Positions 1 through 5,690 are shown, numbered from the stretch's first letter. The stretch is 5,776 nucleotides of DNA from Acidimicrobiaceae bacterium (GCA_003476595.1 DMTU01000261.1:1146-6921), one strand, 5' to 3'. The notes: a model not told the origin generated them from the sequence alone. Numbers and translations: made by a program.

Positions 1-20
1 GGCGACGGCGACGGCGACGG
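1..20. repeat. Short tandem repeat (GGCGAC)3 inside the sensor's second membrane helix
   Basis: The plus strand reads GGCGAC three times followed by GG. On the coding (minus) strand this is alternating GCC and GTC codons, giving an Ala-Val run at the start of TM2. Slippage would add or remove Ala-Val pairs without a frameshift because the unit is 6 bases. It is probably just codon bias in a hydrophobic helix. The repeat may continue beyond the left edge. Confidence 0.5.
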
Positions 21-774
21 CGGCGGGCCGCCACAGCCCTGCCGTGCCGATGCTGGTGGAGACGGTCCACCGGCGCTCCAGCACATCGACGTCCGCTGCG
101 GCTCGCTCCGCAGCGGCATCGGCGCCCTGGACCGGGACCAGGTCGACATCGGCATCGGTCACCTGCCAGCCGGATGCTCCGTCGAGCATCTCGGCAGCGT
201 CGACGACGGCCACCGCGTGACCCGCCAGCTCGGCCCGGCGGACCTGGACGCGCCGTTCGGACGGCACCAGCGAGAGCTCCCCGTCGACCCGGTAGATCGG
301 TCCAGCGACGATCGGGGGTGCACCGGGCCCGGGGGCGCTCAGCACCGCCGTGCCGCGATCGCGGGACTGGGCCAGGGCGGTCTGGACCATCGGGTCGCCG
401 AGATCCAGCTCCACGGCGTCGTGGCGGGTGGCCCCGACAGGGAGGCAGAGCAGCGCGGCGCCCACGGGGGCGGGACCGCTCGGCGCGATCGCGGCGAAGT
501 CCGGACCGGTGTCGTCGGGCTCGACCCGGGGATCGCACAGCGAGGGGTCGAGGTGCTCGACGCTGGCCTCGATGCCCTGGAGGGCGACCGCGATCCGGCC
601 GGCCTGGCGCTCCGCCGCCGTGCGCGCCTCCGCTTCGAGGAGCCCGTTGCGGCGCTCGGCGAGCGCCGCCACCGCCACCAGGACGCTCGCGACGATCAGG
701 ACGAGGCCGAGCGCGGCGAGCAGCAGCACGTTGGAACCGCCGGCTGCGCTCGGTCTCGCACCCCCAGCAGCCAC
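1..774 (-). CDS. Membrane sensor protein with CHASE-like extracellular domain (N-terminal part, 3' end off the window)
   Basis: The open frame covers 258 codons and runs off the left edge without a stop. The chosen GTG start (772-774) has a good Shine-Dalgarno match, GGGAGGA, at 778-784, with 4 bases between its GGAGG core and the start. Residues 1-15 are a short, polar, Gly/Ala-rich cytoplasmic tail. Residues 16-39 are a hydrophobic helix ending in AERRN, typical of TM1. Residues 40-245 form an extracellular domain that opens with a long helix (40-75) and contains a DPMVQTALAQSRDRG helix (127-141), a GPIYR strand (158-162), and a WTVSTSIG strand (236-243) just before a second hydrophobic run, PAAVAVAVA, at the edge. 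This TM-sensor-TM layout resembles the CHASE family, ligand-binding modules of histidine kinases and cyclic-nucleotide enzymes. C80 and C110 could form an extracellular disulfide. The transmitter (kinase or GGDEF) is outside the window, so the enzyme class is not known. The adjacent receiver genes favour a histidine kinase. The coding call is secure; the CHASE assignment is by pattern only. Confidence 0.72.
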   Translation of the reverse strand, partial: MAAGGARPSAAGGSNVLLLAALGLVLIVASVLVAVAALAERRNGLLEAEARTAAERQAGRIAVALQGIEASVEHLDPSLCDPRVEPDDTGPDFAAIAPSGPAPVGAALLCLPVGATRHDAVELDLGDPMVQTALAQSRDRGTAVLSAPGPGAPPIVAGPIYRVDGELSLVPSERRVQVRRAELAGHAVAVVDAAEMLDGASGWQVTDADVDLVPVQGADAAAERAAADVDVLERRWTVSTSIGTAGLWRPAAVAVAVA

Positions 775-799
775 CCGTCCTCCCGTCCCCTTCCGATGC

Positions 800-824
800 C
801 ACGGGGAGCGGGTTCTCGCCCGTG
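800..824. repeat. Imperfect inverted repeat between divergent sensor and receiver genes
   Basis: CACGGG (800-805) pairs with CCCGTG (819-824), and GAG (806-808) pairs with CTC (815-817) if G818 is bulged. This gives nine pairs around a six-base loop. It lies in the 128-base gap between the sensor start (774) and the receiver start (903). It could be a regulator-binding palindrome or a 5'-UTR hairpin for the sensor transcript. Inverted repeats of this size also arise by chance at this GC content. Confidence 0.35.
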
Positions 825-851
825 ACCGTTCCCGCCCACCAGCGTGCCACG

Positions 852-857
852 TATGGT
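852..857 (+). promoter_or_regulatory. Candidate -10 box (TATGGT) for the stand-alone receiver
   Basis: TATGGT fits the actinobacterial TANNNT -10 pattern and is one of the few AT-containing spots in the gap. Transcription would start near 864, leaving a 5' leader of about 40 bases before the ATG at 903. I see no convincing -35 hexamer at 16-18 bases upstream. The same hexamer occurs at the minus-strand receiver start (1652-1657). Confidence 0.3.
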
Positions 858-902
858 GTCGCTCAGCGGGCCAGAAGCGCTCTCCGATCTGGGATGGAAC
901 CG

Positions 903-1280
903 ATGATGACCTTGCAGGACACGGTCCGGGTGCTGATCGCCGACGACAACTTCGACATGCGCCTGCTGGTCCGCGCCACGCTCGGCGGCGACGCCCGCCT
1001 CGACGTGGTCGCCGAGGCCGAGGACGGCACGATGGCGGTCGACGCGTTCCGCAGCGCACGCCCGGACGTGAGCGTCCTGGACTACCGGATGCCGGGCCTG
1101 GACGGGCTCGAGGCCGCCACCCAGATCCTGGCCGAGGACCCCGACACCAAGGTCCTGCTGTTCTCGGCGTACCTGACCCCGGAGATCACCGAGGCGGCCG
1201 GCGCGCTCGGCCTGCGGTGCCTGCGCAAGGACCTGTTCATGGAGCTGCCCGCTGCGGTGGTGGAGCTGGCTCGGAGCTGA
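903..1280 (+). CDS. Single-domain response regulator (CheY-like receiver, no output domain)
   Basis: The protein has 125 residues and is a complete receiver domain with nothing after it. The acidic pair D14-D15 follows the first strand (VRVLIADDN). D60 in VLDYRMPGLDG is the predicted phosphorylation site, S88 in LLFSAY is the switch Ser/Thr, and K109 in LRKDL is the conserved lysine. All catalytic positions are present, so it should accept a phosphoryl group and act through protein-protein contacts, as stand-alone receivers do. It is divergent from the CHASE-like sensor, its most likely kinase partner, and converges on a second receiver 11 bases away. The start is uncertain: ATGs at 894, 903 and 906 are all in frame, and none has a strong ribosome site. 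I chose 903 because a weak GGA lies upstream. Starting at 894 would add MEP. The in-frame open region further upstream is antisense to the sensor and is not part of the protein. Confidence 0.9.
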   Translation: MMTLQDTVRVLIADDNFDMRLLVRATLGGDARLDVVAEAEDGTMAVDAFRSARPDVSVLDYRMPGLDGLEAATQILAEDPDTKVLLFSAYLTPEITEAAGALGLRCLRKDLFMELPAAVVELARS

Positions 1281-1291
1281 GACCGGCGCCG

Positions 1292-1645
1292 TCAGGAGGC
1301 CCGCACGGCGCGGCGCAGCGTCCGCAGGTTGCCCTTGGGGACGAACCGCACCCCGAGCGCCTCGGATCGGGCGAGCAGGTCGTCGGACTGGTAGTTGCTG
1401 TACAGCACGACCGCCGTCTCCGGGTGCGAGGCCCGCACCTCCGCGGCCACGTCCATGCCGTTCGGACCCGGGGGCATCCGGTGGTCGACGACGAGCACGT
1501 CGGGAGCCAGCTCCGCGACGAGGCGGAGCGCGCTCGTGCCCTCCAAGGCGGTGCCCACGACCTCGATCCCCTCGAGGGACAGGTCGAGCACGACCAGCTC
1601 GAGGGCGTCCGGGTCGTTGTCGACGACCACGATGCGGCGGGGCAC
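1292..1645 (-). CDS. Second single-domain response regulator (receiver only), atypical acidic pocket
   Basis: The protein has 117 residues and is only a receiver domain. The phospho-acceptor is D54 in VLVVDHRMP, the switch residue is S83 in VLYSNY, and the conserved lysine is K104 in FVPKGN. The N-terminal acidic site reads VVVDNDPD, so the usual Asp-Asp pair is D9-N10 (D11 follows). The loop after the phospho-site reads MPPGPNG, one residue longer than the common MPxxDG form. It should still bind metal and may be phosphorylated, perhaps with changed kinetics. The start is GTG at 1643-1645: the frame upstream has no other start codon back to at least the neighbouring gene, and there is no Shine-Dalgarno. 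A TATGGT box lies 6 bases upstream, consistent with a leaderless mRNA. It converges with the receiver at 903-1280 and is divergent from the PAC2 gene. An output partner is not visible here. Confidence 0.88.
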   Translation of the reverse strand: MPRRIVVVDNDPDALELVVLDLSLEGIEVVGTALEGTSALRLVAELAPDVLVVDHRMPPGPNGMDVAAEVRASHPETAVVLYSNYQSDDLLARSEALGVRFVPKGNLRTLRRAVRAS

Positions 1646-1651
1646 GGCCGG

Positions 1652-1657
1652 ACCATA
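1652..1657 (-). promoter_or_regulatory. Candidate leaderless -10 box (TATGGT) for the minus-strand receiver
   Basis: On the minus strand TATGGT is followed by CCGGCC and then the GTG start at 1645. A TANNNT box 6-7 bases before a start codon puts the transcription start at or next to the codon, the known signature of leaderless actinobacterial genes. The absence of any Shine-Dalgarno here supports this. No clear -35 hexamer is seen. Confidence 0.5.
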
Positions 1658-1665
1658 GGGCGGCT

Positions 1666-1687
1666 CCGGTCCCCTCGGCGGGATCGG
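1666..1687. promoter_or_regulatory. Inverted repeat centred between two divergent promoters, candidate operator
   Basis: CCGGTCCC (1666-1673) and GGGATCGG (1680-1687) are complementary at 7 of 8 positions, with a G-T pair at the eighth, around a 6-base spacer. The centre (1676.5) almost coincides with the midpoint between the start codons at 1645 and 1711. It would cover the -35 regions of both promoters. The right arm is the first copy of a GGGATC tandem (1680-1691). A dimeric regulator bound here could control both directions. No regulator gene of that kind is in the window. Confidence 0.35.
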
Positions 1688-1697
1688 GATCGGCCAG

Positions 1698-1703
1698 TAG
1701 CCT
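1698..1703 (+). promoter_or_regulatory. Candidate leaderless -10 box (TAGCCT) for the PAC2-GNAT-APH operon
   Basis: TAGCCT is followed by seven bases (CGGGGCC) and then the GTG at 1711. The spacing puts the transcription start at about the G of GTG. There is no purine-rich ribosome site in front of that GTG apart from the GGGG at 1705-1708, too close to serve. This matches the leaderless pattern at the opposite start (1645). Confidence 0.5.
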
Positions 1704-1710
1704 CGGGGCC

Positions 1711-2553
1711 GTGGAACTCCTCCGCTGGCACTTCCGTCCCGAGCTGGAGCGACCCATCGTGGTGGTCGCCTTCGAGGGCTGGAACGACGCCGGCGACGCC
1801 GCCTCCTCGGCGGTGCGCTGGTTCGCCGACCGCTGGGACGCCACCCCGTTCGCCGACATCGACCCCGAGGTGTTCTACGACTTCACCTCGACCCGCCCCG
1901 AGGTCCGCATCGAGGACGACGCGCGCGTCATCGACTGGCCGACCAACGAGTTCAGCGCCACCGCCCTCCCCGGATCCGAGCGGGACATCATCTTGATGCA
2001 CGGCGTCGAACCCCAGCTGCGCTGGCGGACCTTCGCCGACCTCGTGCTCGAGGTGGCCCAGGCCTTCGACGCCTCGATGGTCGTCACCCTGGGCGCGCTG
2101 CTCGCCGAGGTGCCCCACTCCCGTCCGGTCAACGTCGTGGGCACGGCCTACGACCAGGGCGTCGTCACCCGCCTCGGCCTGGCTCCGTCCAAGTACCAGG
2201 GGCCCACGGGCATCGTGGGCGTGCTGCACGACCGCTGCCGATCCGCCGACCTCGAGTCCGCCTCGCTGTGGGCGACCGTGCCCACGTACGTGCCCGGTGC
2301 GCCGTCGCCGAAGGCCACGCTCGCGCTGGTGGAGAAGACCGCCGAGCTGCTGGGCGAGGGCGTGATCACCACCGACCTGGAGATCGCGTCGGCGTCCTAC
2401 GAGCGCCAGATCGACGAGCTCGTCGACGACGACGAGGAGACCCAGGCCTACGTCGCCGCGCTCGAGCAGCGTCACGACGAGGCGCTCAGCTCGACGGAGC
2501 CCGCCGAGCTCGTCGAAGAGGTCGAGCGGTTCCTGCGCGAGTTCGGTGGCTGA
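1711..2553 (+). CDS. PAC2 family protein (proteasome-assembly-chaperone-like)
   Basis: The protein has 280 residues, usual for actinobacterial PAC2 proteins. The N-terminal hallmark is the strand and loop VVVAFEGWNDAGDAAS (17-32), followed by a second conserved block around RDIILMHGVEPQLRW and a central MVVTLGALLAEVPHSRP segment. The C-terminal third is helical and acidic, with a run of Asp/Glu (DELVDDDEE) and an ELVEEVERFLREFGG end. No signal peptide or membrane segment is seen, so it is cytosolic. The family shares a fold with eukaryotic proteasome assembly chaperones. In actinobacteria, which can carry a 20S proteasome, a role in proteasome biology is often suggested but not established. 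The GTG start at 1711 begins the family motif at the usual distance and sits behind a leaderless-type -10 box. It is the first gene of a three-gene operon and overlaps the GNAT gene by 8 bases. Confidence 0.92.
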   Translation: MELLRWHFRPELERPIVVVAFEGWNDAGDAASSAVRWFADRWDATPFADIDPEVFYDFTSTRPEVRIEDDARVIDWPTNEFSATALPGSERDIILMHGVEPQLRWRTFADLVLEVAQAFDASMVVTLGALLAEVPHSRPVNVVGTAYDQGVVTRLGLAPSKYQGPTGIVGVLHDRCRSADLESASLWATVPTYVPGAPSPKATLALVEKTAELLGEGVITTDLEIASASYERQIDELVDDDEETQAYVAALEQRHDEALSSTEPAELVEEVERFLREFGG

Positions 2554-3070
2554 GCCGATCGTCCGGCCGGCCACGGAGGCCGACCTCGACGGCATCACCC
2601 GGGTCTACGACCAGTACATCGTGGACTCGGCGGTCAGCTTCGACGTCGAACCGTGGTCTCGGGCGCGCCGCCTCGCCTGGTGGGAGGACCACCAGGGCCA
2701 CGACCGCCTCGTCGTCCTGGTCGCCGAAGCCGACGGCGACATCGTCGGTGCCGCCTACTCCTCCTGGTACCGACCGAAGGTCGCGTACGAGCACTCGCTC
2801 GAGACCTCCGTCGTCCTCGACGGCGCATGGACCGGCCGCGGCCTGGGCCTGCGCCTCTACGGCGCGCTGCTGGACGAGCTCGACGCTGCGGGTGCCCACC
2901 GGGCCTACGCGGTGGTGACCCTGCCCAACGACGCATCGGTCGCCCTGCACCACCGCCTCGGGTTCCGCGACGTCGGCGTCGAGGACGAGTGCGGCTGGAA
3001 GCTGGGCCGCTGGTGGTCGACGCTCACGCTCGAGAAGCGCTTCGACGACAGCGGGCCTGATCGCACGTGA
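2546..3070 (+). CDS. GNAT N-acetyltransferase, phosphinothricin/methionine-sulfoximine type
   Basis: The protein has 174 residues, close to the family's usual 165-185. It starts with the typical VRPATEADLDGITRVYDQYI (6-25). The acetyl-CoA-binding segment is TGRGLGLRLYGALLDEL (96-112), with the G-x-G pyrophosphate loop but Thr where Gln/Arg is common at its first position. ETSVVL (86-91), LPNDASVALHHRLGF (126-140), and GRWWSTLTLEKRF (154-166) are characteristic of the phosphinothricin acetyltransferase (Pat/Bar, MddA/YncA) branch. Members acetylate the amino group of small amino-acid analogues such as phosphinothricin, methionine sulfone or sulfoximine. The actual substrate here is unknown, and general metabolite detoxification is as likely as resistance. 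The GTG start overlaps the PAC2 stop by 8 bases, implying translational coupling, and the stop overlaps the next gene by 4 bases. I do not give a gene symbol because several paralogous groups look alike. Confidence 0.88.
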   Translation: MAEPIVRPATEADLDGITRVYDQYIVDSAVSFDVEPWSRARRLAWWEDHQGHDRLVVLVAEADGDIVGAAYSSWYRPKVAYEHSLETSVVLDGAWTGRGLGLRLYGALLDELDAAGAHRAYAVVTLPNDASVALHHRLGFRDVGVEDECGWKLGRWWSTLTLEKRFDDSGPDRT

Positions 3071-4137
3071 GGTCGGCTCCCGCCGATGTCGACGAGGCGG
3101 TCCGGAGCGCGCACTCGTGGTTCGAGCACAACAGCGGATGGGCGCCGCCCGACGAGGAGACGCTCGCCGAATGGGTGGCGGACGGGGTGTGCCGGTGCCC
3201 GGACGAGTGCCTGGTGGAGCCGGAGGGGTGGTGCGAGCACGGGCTGGCGTCCTGGTGGCTGATCTTGCGAGCCATCGACGAGAAGGTCGTGCTCGATCAC
3301 TTCGGCATCGGCACCGGGGCCCTGCTCGGCGAGGGCGGCGAGGCCCGGGTCTTCGCGCTCGACGCGGAGCGGGTAGTGCGCATCCCGCACGCACAGACGT
3401 CGACCGACGCGCTCGAGGCCCGGCGCCAGCTGCTCGACGTCCTCGCTGGCACGGGCGTCGTCGCGCTCCCCGAGGTCCTGGAGCACCGCACCGTCGGTGG
3501 CCGCCTCATCGCCGTCGAGCGCCGCCTTCCCGGTCGGGACGCCCTGCGGCTGCTCGGCGACGGGTGCAGCGACCGCGCCGCGCTCGTCCGCCACCACCTG
3601 GATGTCGCCGCCTCCGTCGCCGCGCTCCCCTGTCCGACGAACCGCTTCGGCGAGCTCTGGGGCGCGTCGGCGATCACGAGCGACCAGTTCGGATCCTGGG
3701 CCGTCGCTCGTCTCGAGACCTCGCTCCAGCTCGCCGGCAGCCGGTTCGCCCACGTCGATGCCACCGCGCTCACCGACGGGCTCTGCACCGTGCTCTCCAC
3801 GCCGGAGCCGACCTCTCCCGTCCTCGTGCACCTCGACGCCTACCTCGGCAACATGCTCGCCGACGGCGACCGGATCACGGCGCTGCTCGACTTCGGGGCG
3901 ATGGCCATCGCGGGTCCGCCCGACCTGGACCCGCTCGCGGCCGTGGCCTACCTCGCGCCGGAGATCACGCCGACGGCGAACGATGCGGACCGCACCGTGG
4001 CTCGCGCATGGGCATCCGAACAGGGCCTGCTCGATGCCCTCGCGCCAACCGAGCGCTGGCTGGCCGCGTACTGGACCTTCGCCACCGGCGACCTCGAGCT
4101 CCAGCGCTGGTGCGCCCGCATCCTCGGCGCCACCTGA
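3067..4137 (+). CDS. APH-family (aminoglycoside-phosphotransferase-like) kinase with N-terminal Cys/His-rich module
   Basis: The protein has 356 residues. The kinase core runs from about residue 79 to the end. LLGEGGEARVF (86-96) is the glycine loop, VVRIP (103-107) takes the place of the ATP-lysine strand with Arg, HLDAYLGN (255-262) is the catalytic loop with D257 and N262, and LLDFG (273-277) carries the metal-binding D275. This is the HxDxxxxN...D signature of the APH/choline-kinase/fructosamine-kinase superfamily, so small-molecule phosphorylation is expected. The substrate cannot be read from sequence. Before the kinase, residues 18-70 form a separate module rich in Trp and acidic residues, with C42, C44, C48, C56 and H58 (CxCx3Cx7CxH), a possible zinc or other metal site. 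The GTG start overlaps the GNAT stop in a GTGA, and the module is entirely in frame, so the fusion is natural. A shorter protein starting at a GTG near residue 75 is possible but would lose the conserved-looking module. Confidence 0.85.
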   Translation: MRSAPADVDEAVRSAHSWFEHNSGWAPPDEETLAEWVADGVCRCPDECLVEPEGWCEHGLASWWLILRAIDEKVVLDHFGIGTGALLGEGGEARVFALDAERVVRIPHAQTSTDALEARRQLLDVLAGTGVVALPEVLEHRTVGGRLIAVERRLPGRDALRLLGDGCSDRAALVRHHLDVAASVAALPCPTNRFGELWGASAITSDQFGSWAVARLETSLQLAGSRFAHVDATALTDGLCTVLSTPEPTSPVLVHLDAYLGNMLADGDRITALLDFGAMAIAGPPDLDPLAAVAYLAPEITPTANDADRTVARAWASEQGLLDALAPTERWLAAYWTFATGDLELQRWCARILGAT

Positions 4138-4185
4138 CGGAACGACCCCACCGAGCCTCGGCGTCGATGCGGACCGGGACGCTCG

Positions 4186-4204
4186 GCACGCCTCGGAGGC
4201 GTGC
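4186..4204. terminator. Perfect 8-bp hairpin in the convergent gap, candidate bidirectional terminator
   Basis: GCACGCCT (4186-4193) and AGGCGTGC (4197-4204) are perfect complements around a CGG loop. The hairpin lies in the 88-base gap between the convergent APH kinase and M1-type lipoprotein genes, 49 bases past one stop and 22 bases past the other. No T-tract follows on either strand, which is common for terminators in high-GC actinobacteria but lowers certainty. The rest of the gap holds only a weaker short repeat at 4151-4161. Confidence 0.45.
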
Positions 4205-4225
4205 ACCGCGGCCCGGAACGGGGGC

Positions 4226-5683
4226 TCAGCCGGGGGCGAGGCCGGCGGGCCCCAGTGCCGTGCGCCAGTCGACGAAGGTCGCGTCGAGCGAGCGCCACAG
4301 GTCGGCCGGTGTGGCCAGGCTCCACGCGTTCTCCGCCACGTAGTGGGCGAGGGCGCAGTCGACGAGCGCATCGTCGCCCAACCGGTGCAGGGCCGCCGCC
4401 GGCTGCACGTAGACGCTGCGGTAGTAGCTGGCGCTCCGGCCCTCCCAGTACGTCATCGGCGCGCCGGCTCGACCATCGCCGTCGGCGGGGAGCGACCGCA
4501 CTGCCATGTCGGGGAGCGTGCCCTCGATCCGGCCCTCGGCCCACGTGGCCAGGCCCTCGTCCAGCCACGGGTCGCGCCCCTGCACGTTGCCGACCAAGCC
4601 GTAGAACCACATGTGGGCGACCTCGTGGGGCGTGGTGCGCCCCGACGTGCCCGGGCCCTGCAGCACGTGCATGGGGAACTCGATGCCACCCGACAGGTCC
4701 GGGGTGATCGACAGCCGGTAGGCCGGCCAGGGGTAGGGGCCGTACCAGGAGGCGAACGACTCGAGCGCGGTCACGATCCGGTCCACGTACACGGCTCCGT
4801 CGTCGATGCCGTCGTGCACGGCGACGGTCACCTCGACCGGCTCCGGGGCCATCGCCGTCGCGGTCGACACCGTGAAGCGACCGATGCTGACCGCCACGTC
4901 GCGGGCGGCATCGACCTCCCACCGACCGGGTGCCACCTCCGAGCCGGTCGCCACCACGCCGAGGCCCTCGGGGACGTCGACCGACACCGACCAGCGGGCG
5001 GTCGGCGACGAGGTCGACTCGGCGAAGCCCGAGGTCGGCGGATCCACGGACCAGCCCACCCCCGGCTCCCAGGCGAGCAGGGGCAGGAACGACCCCAGGC
5101 GCAGCGACCCGTCCTGGCGGGAGATCCGGTCGTTCACCGGTCCGCCCACGGTGAGCCGCCAGGGCACCCGCACCGTGATCGCCTCACCGGCCGGGGCCCA
5201 TCGGCCCAGCTCCACCACCGCGGTCGTGGGATCGGGCTGGCCCACCGGAGCTGGGCGGCCGCCCACCGCCACCGCACCGAGCTCGATCGACGTGCCCACC
5301 GATGCGGGACGGGGGCCGTTCGCCCACAGGCGCAGCACGACGCGATCGACCGGGAGGTCGGGCACGAAGCGCACGACCTGGGTGCCCTCCACCACACCCG
5401 TGGCCGGGTCCGCCGCCATGTCGACCTCGTAGACGGGCCGGTCCGGATCGGGCGCGGCTCGCTCCGGGAGGGCGGGGCAGGAGTCGGCGGCGAGGGCGGT
5501 GGCCGCCGTGGTGCTCGGCACGGTCGTGCCGGTCGTGCTGGTCGTGCTCCCCGTGGACGCGGCGGCCGGTTCGGTGGTGGCGGACGTGGTGGCGCGATCG
5601 ACGGTCGCGCCGTCGTCAGCGGCGCAGGCGGCGAGGAGCGCGGCGGCCACCAGCGGCGCCGCGCACCGGGTGAGCCGGTGCAC
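4226..5683 (-). CDS. Secreted lipoprotein metallopeptidase of the M1 (gluzincin) type
   Basis: The protein has 485 residues from a GTG at 5681-5683. It begins with a lipoprotein signal: Arg at 3 and 6, a hydrophobic stretch, and a lipobox LAAC with C20 as the predicted lipidated residue. A Thr/Ser-rich linker follows (about 27-60), then an M1 N-terminal beta domain with a typical SVDVPEGLGVVATG strand. The peptidase domain has GGIEFP (332-337) in the place of the exopeptidase motif GxMEN, then HEVAH (H353, E354, H357) and, exactly 18 residues later, E376 in WLDEGLATW. H353, H357 and E376 are the predicted zinc ligands and E354 the catalytic base. Y420, Y421 or Y425 may be the transition-state tyrosine. 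The protein ends about 110 residues after E376 and lacks the large helical C-terminal domain of full-length aminopeptidases. It probably trims peptides at the cell surface. A longer frame to 5773 exists but would bury the signal peptide and overlap the upstream gene; GGAG 11-12 bases before 5683 may be its ribosome site. Confidence 0.88.
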   Translation of the reverse strand: MHRLTRCAAPLVAAALLAACAADDGATVDRATTSATTEPAAASTGSTTSTTGTTVPSTTAATALAADSCPALPERAAPDPDRPVYEVDMAADPATGVVEGTQVVRFVPDLPVDRVVLRLWANGPRPASVGTSIELGAVAVGGRPAPVGQPDPTTAVVELGRWAPAGEAITVRVPWRLTVGGPVNDRISRQDGSLRLGSFLPLLAWEPGVGWSVDPPTSGFAESTSSPTARWSVSVDVPEGLGVVATGSEVAPGRWEVDAARDVAVSIGRFTVSTATAMAPEPVEVTVAVHDGIDDGAVYVDRIVTALESFASWYGPYPWPAYRLSITPDLSGGIEFPMHVLQGPGTSGRTTPHEVAHMWFYGLVGNVQGRDPWLDEGLATWAEGRIEGTLPDMAVRSLPADGDGRAGAPMTYWEGRSASYYRSVYVQPAAALHRLGDDALVDCALAHYVAENAWSLATPADLWRSLDATFVDWRTALGPAGLAPG

Positions 5684-5690
5684 GGCCGGG

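Noticed and set aside
174..893. Long plus-strand open frame continuous with the receiver, giving a possible 368-residue protein
   Set aside because: The added part is Arg/Pro-rich, low complexity, and antisense to the sensor gene, whose minus-strand reading has a membrane helix and a sensible sensor domain. High GC creates such open frames.
1284..1291. CGGCGCCG palindrome between the two convergent receivers as a terminator
   Set aside because: Four base pairs with no loop cannot form a stable hairpin, and no T-tract follows.
1654..1656. ATG on the minus strand just upstream of the second receiver as its start
   Set aside because: It is in a different frame from the receiver and is part of the TATGGT box.
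1237..2598. Long minus-strand open frame across the PAC2 gene and second receiver
   Set aside because: It is antisense to clear PAC2 and out of frame with the receiver, with composition typical of a shadow frame.
2546..4137. Antibiotic-resistance island (acetyltransferase plus phosphotransferase)
   Set aside because: Base composition and codon use match the neighbours, there are no mobile elements, and both families are mostly housekeeping or of unknown substrate in actinobacteria.
2905..4371. Long minus-strand open frame antisense to the GNAT and APH genes
   Set aside because: No domain pattern is recognisable, while the opposite strand carries complete GNAT and kinase signatures.
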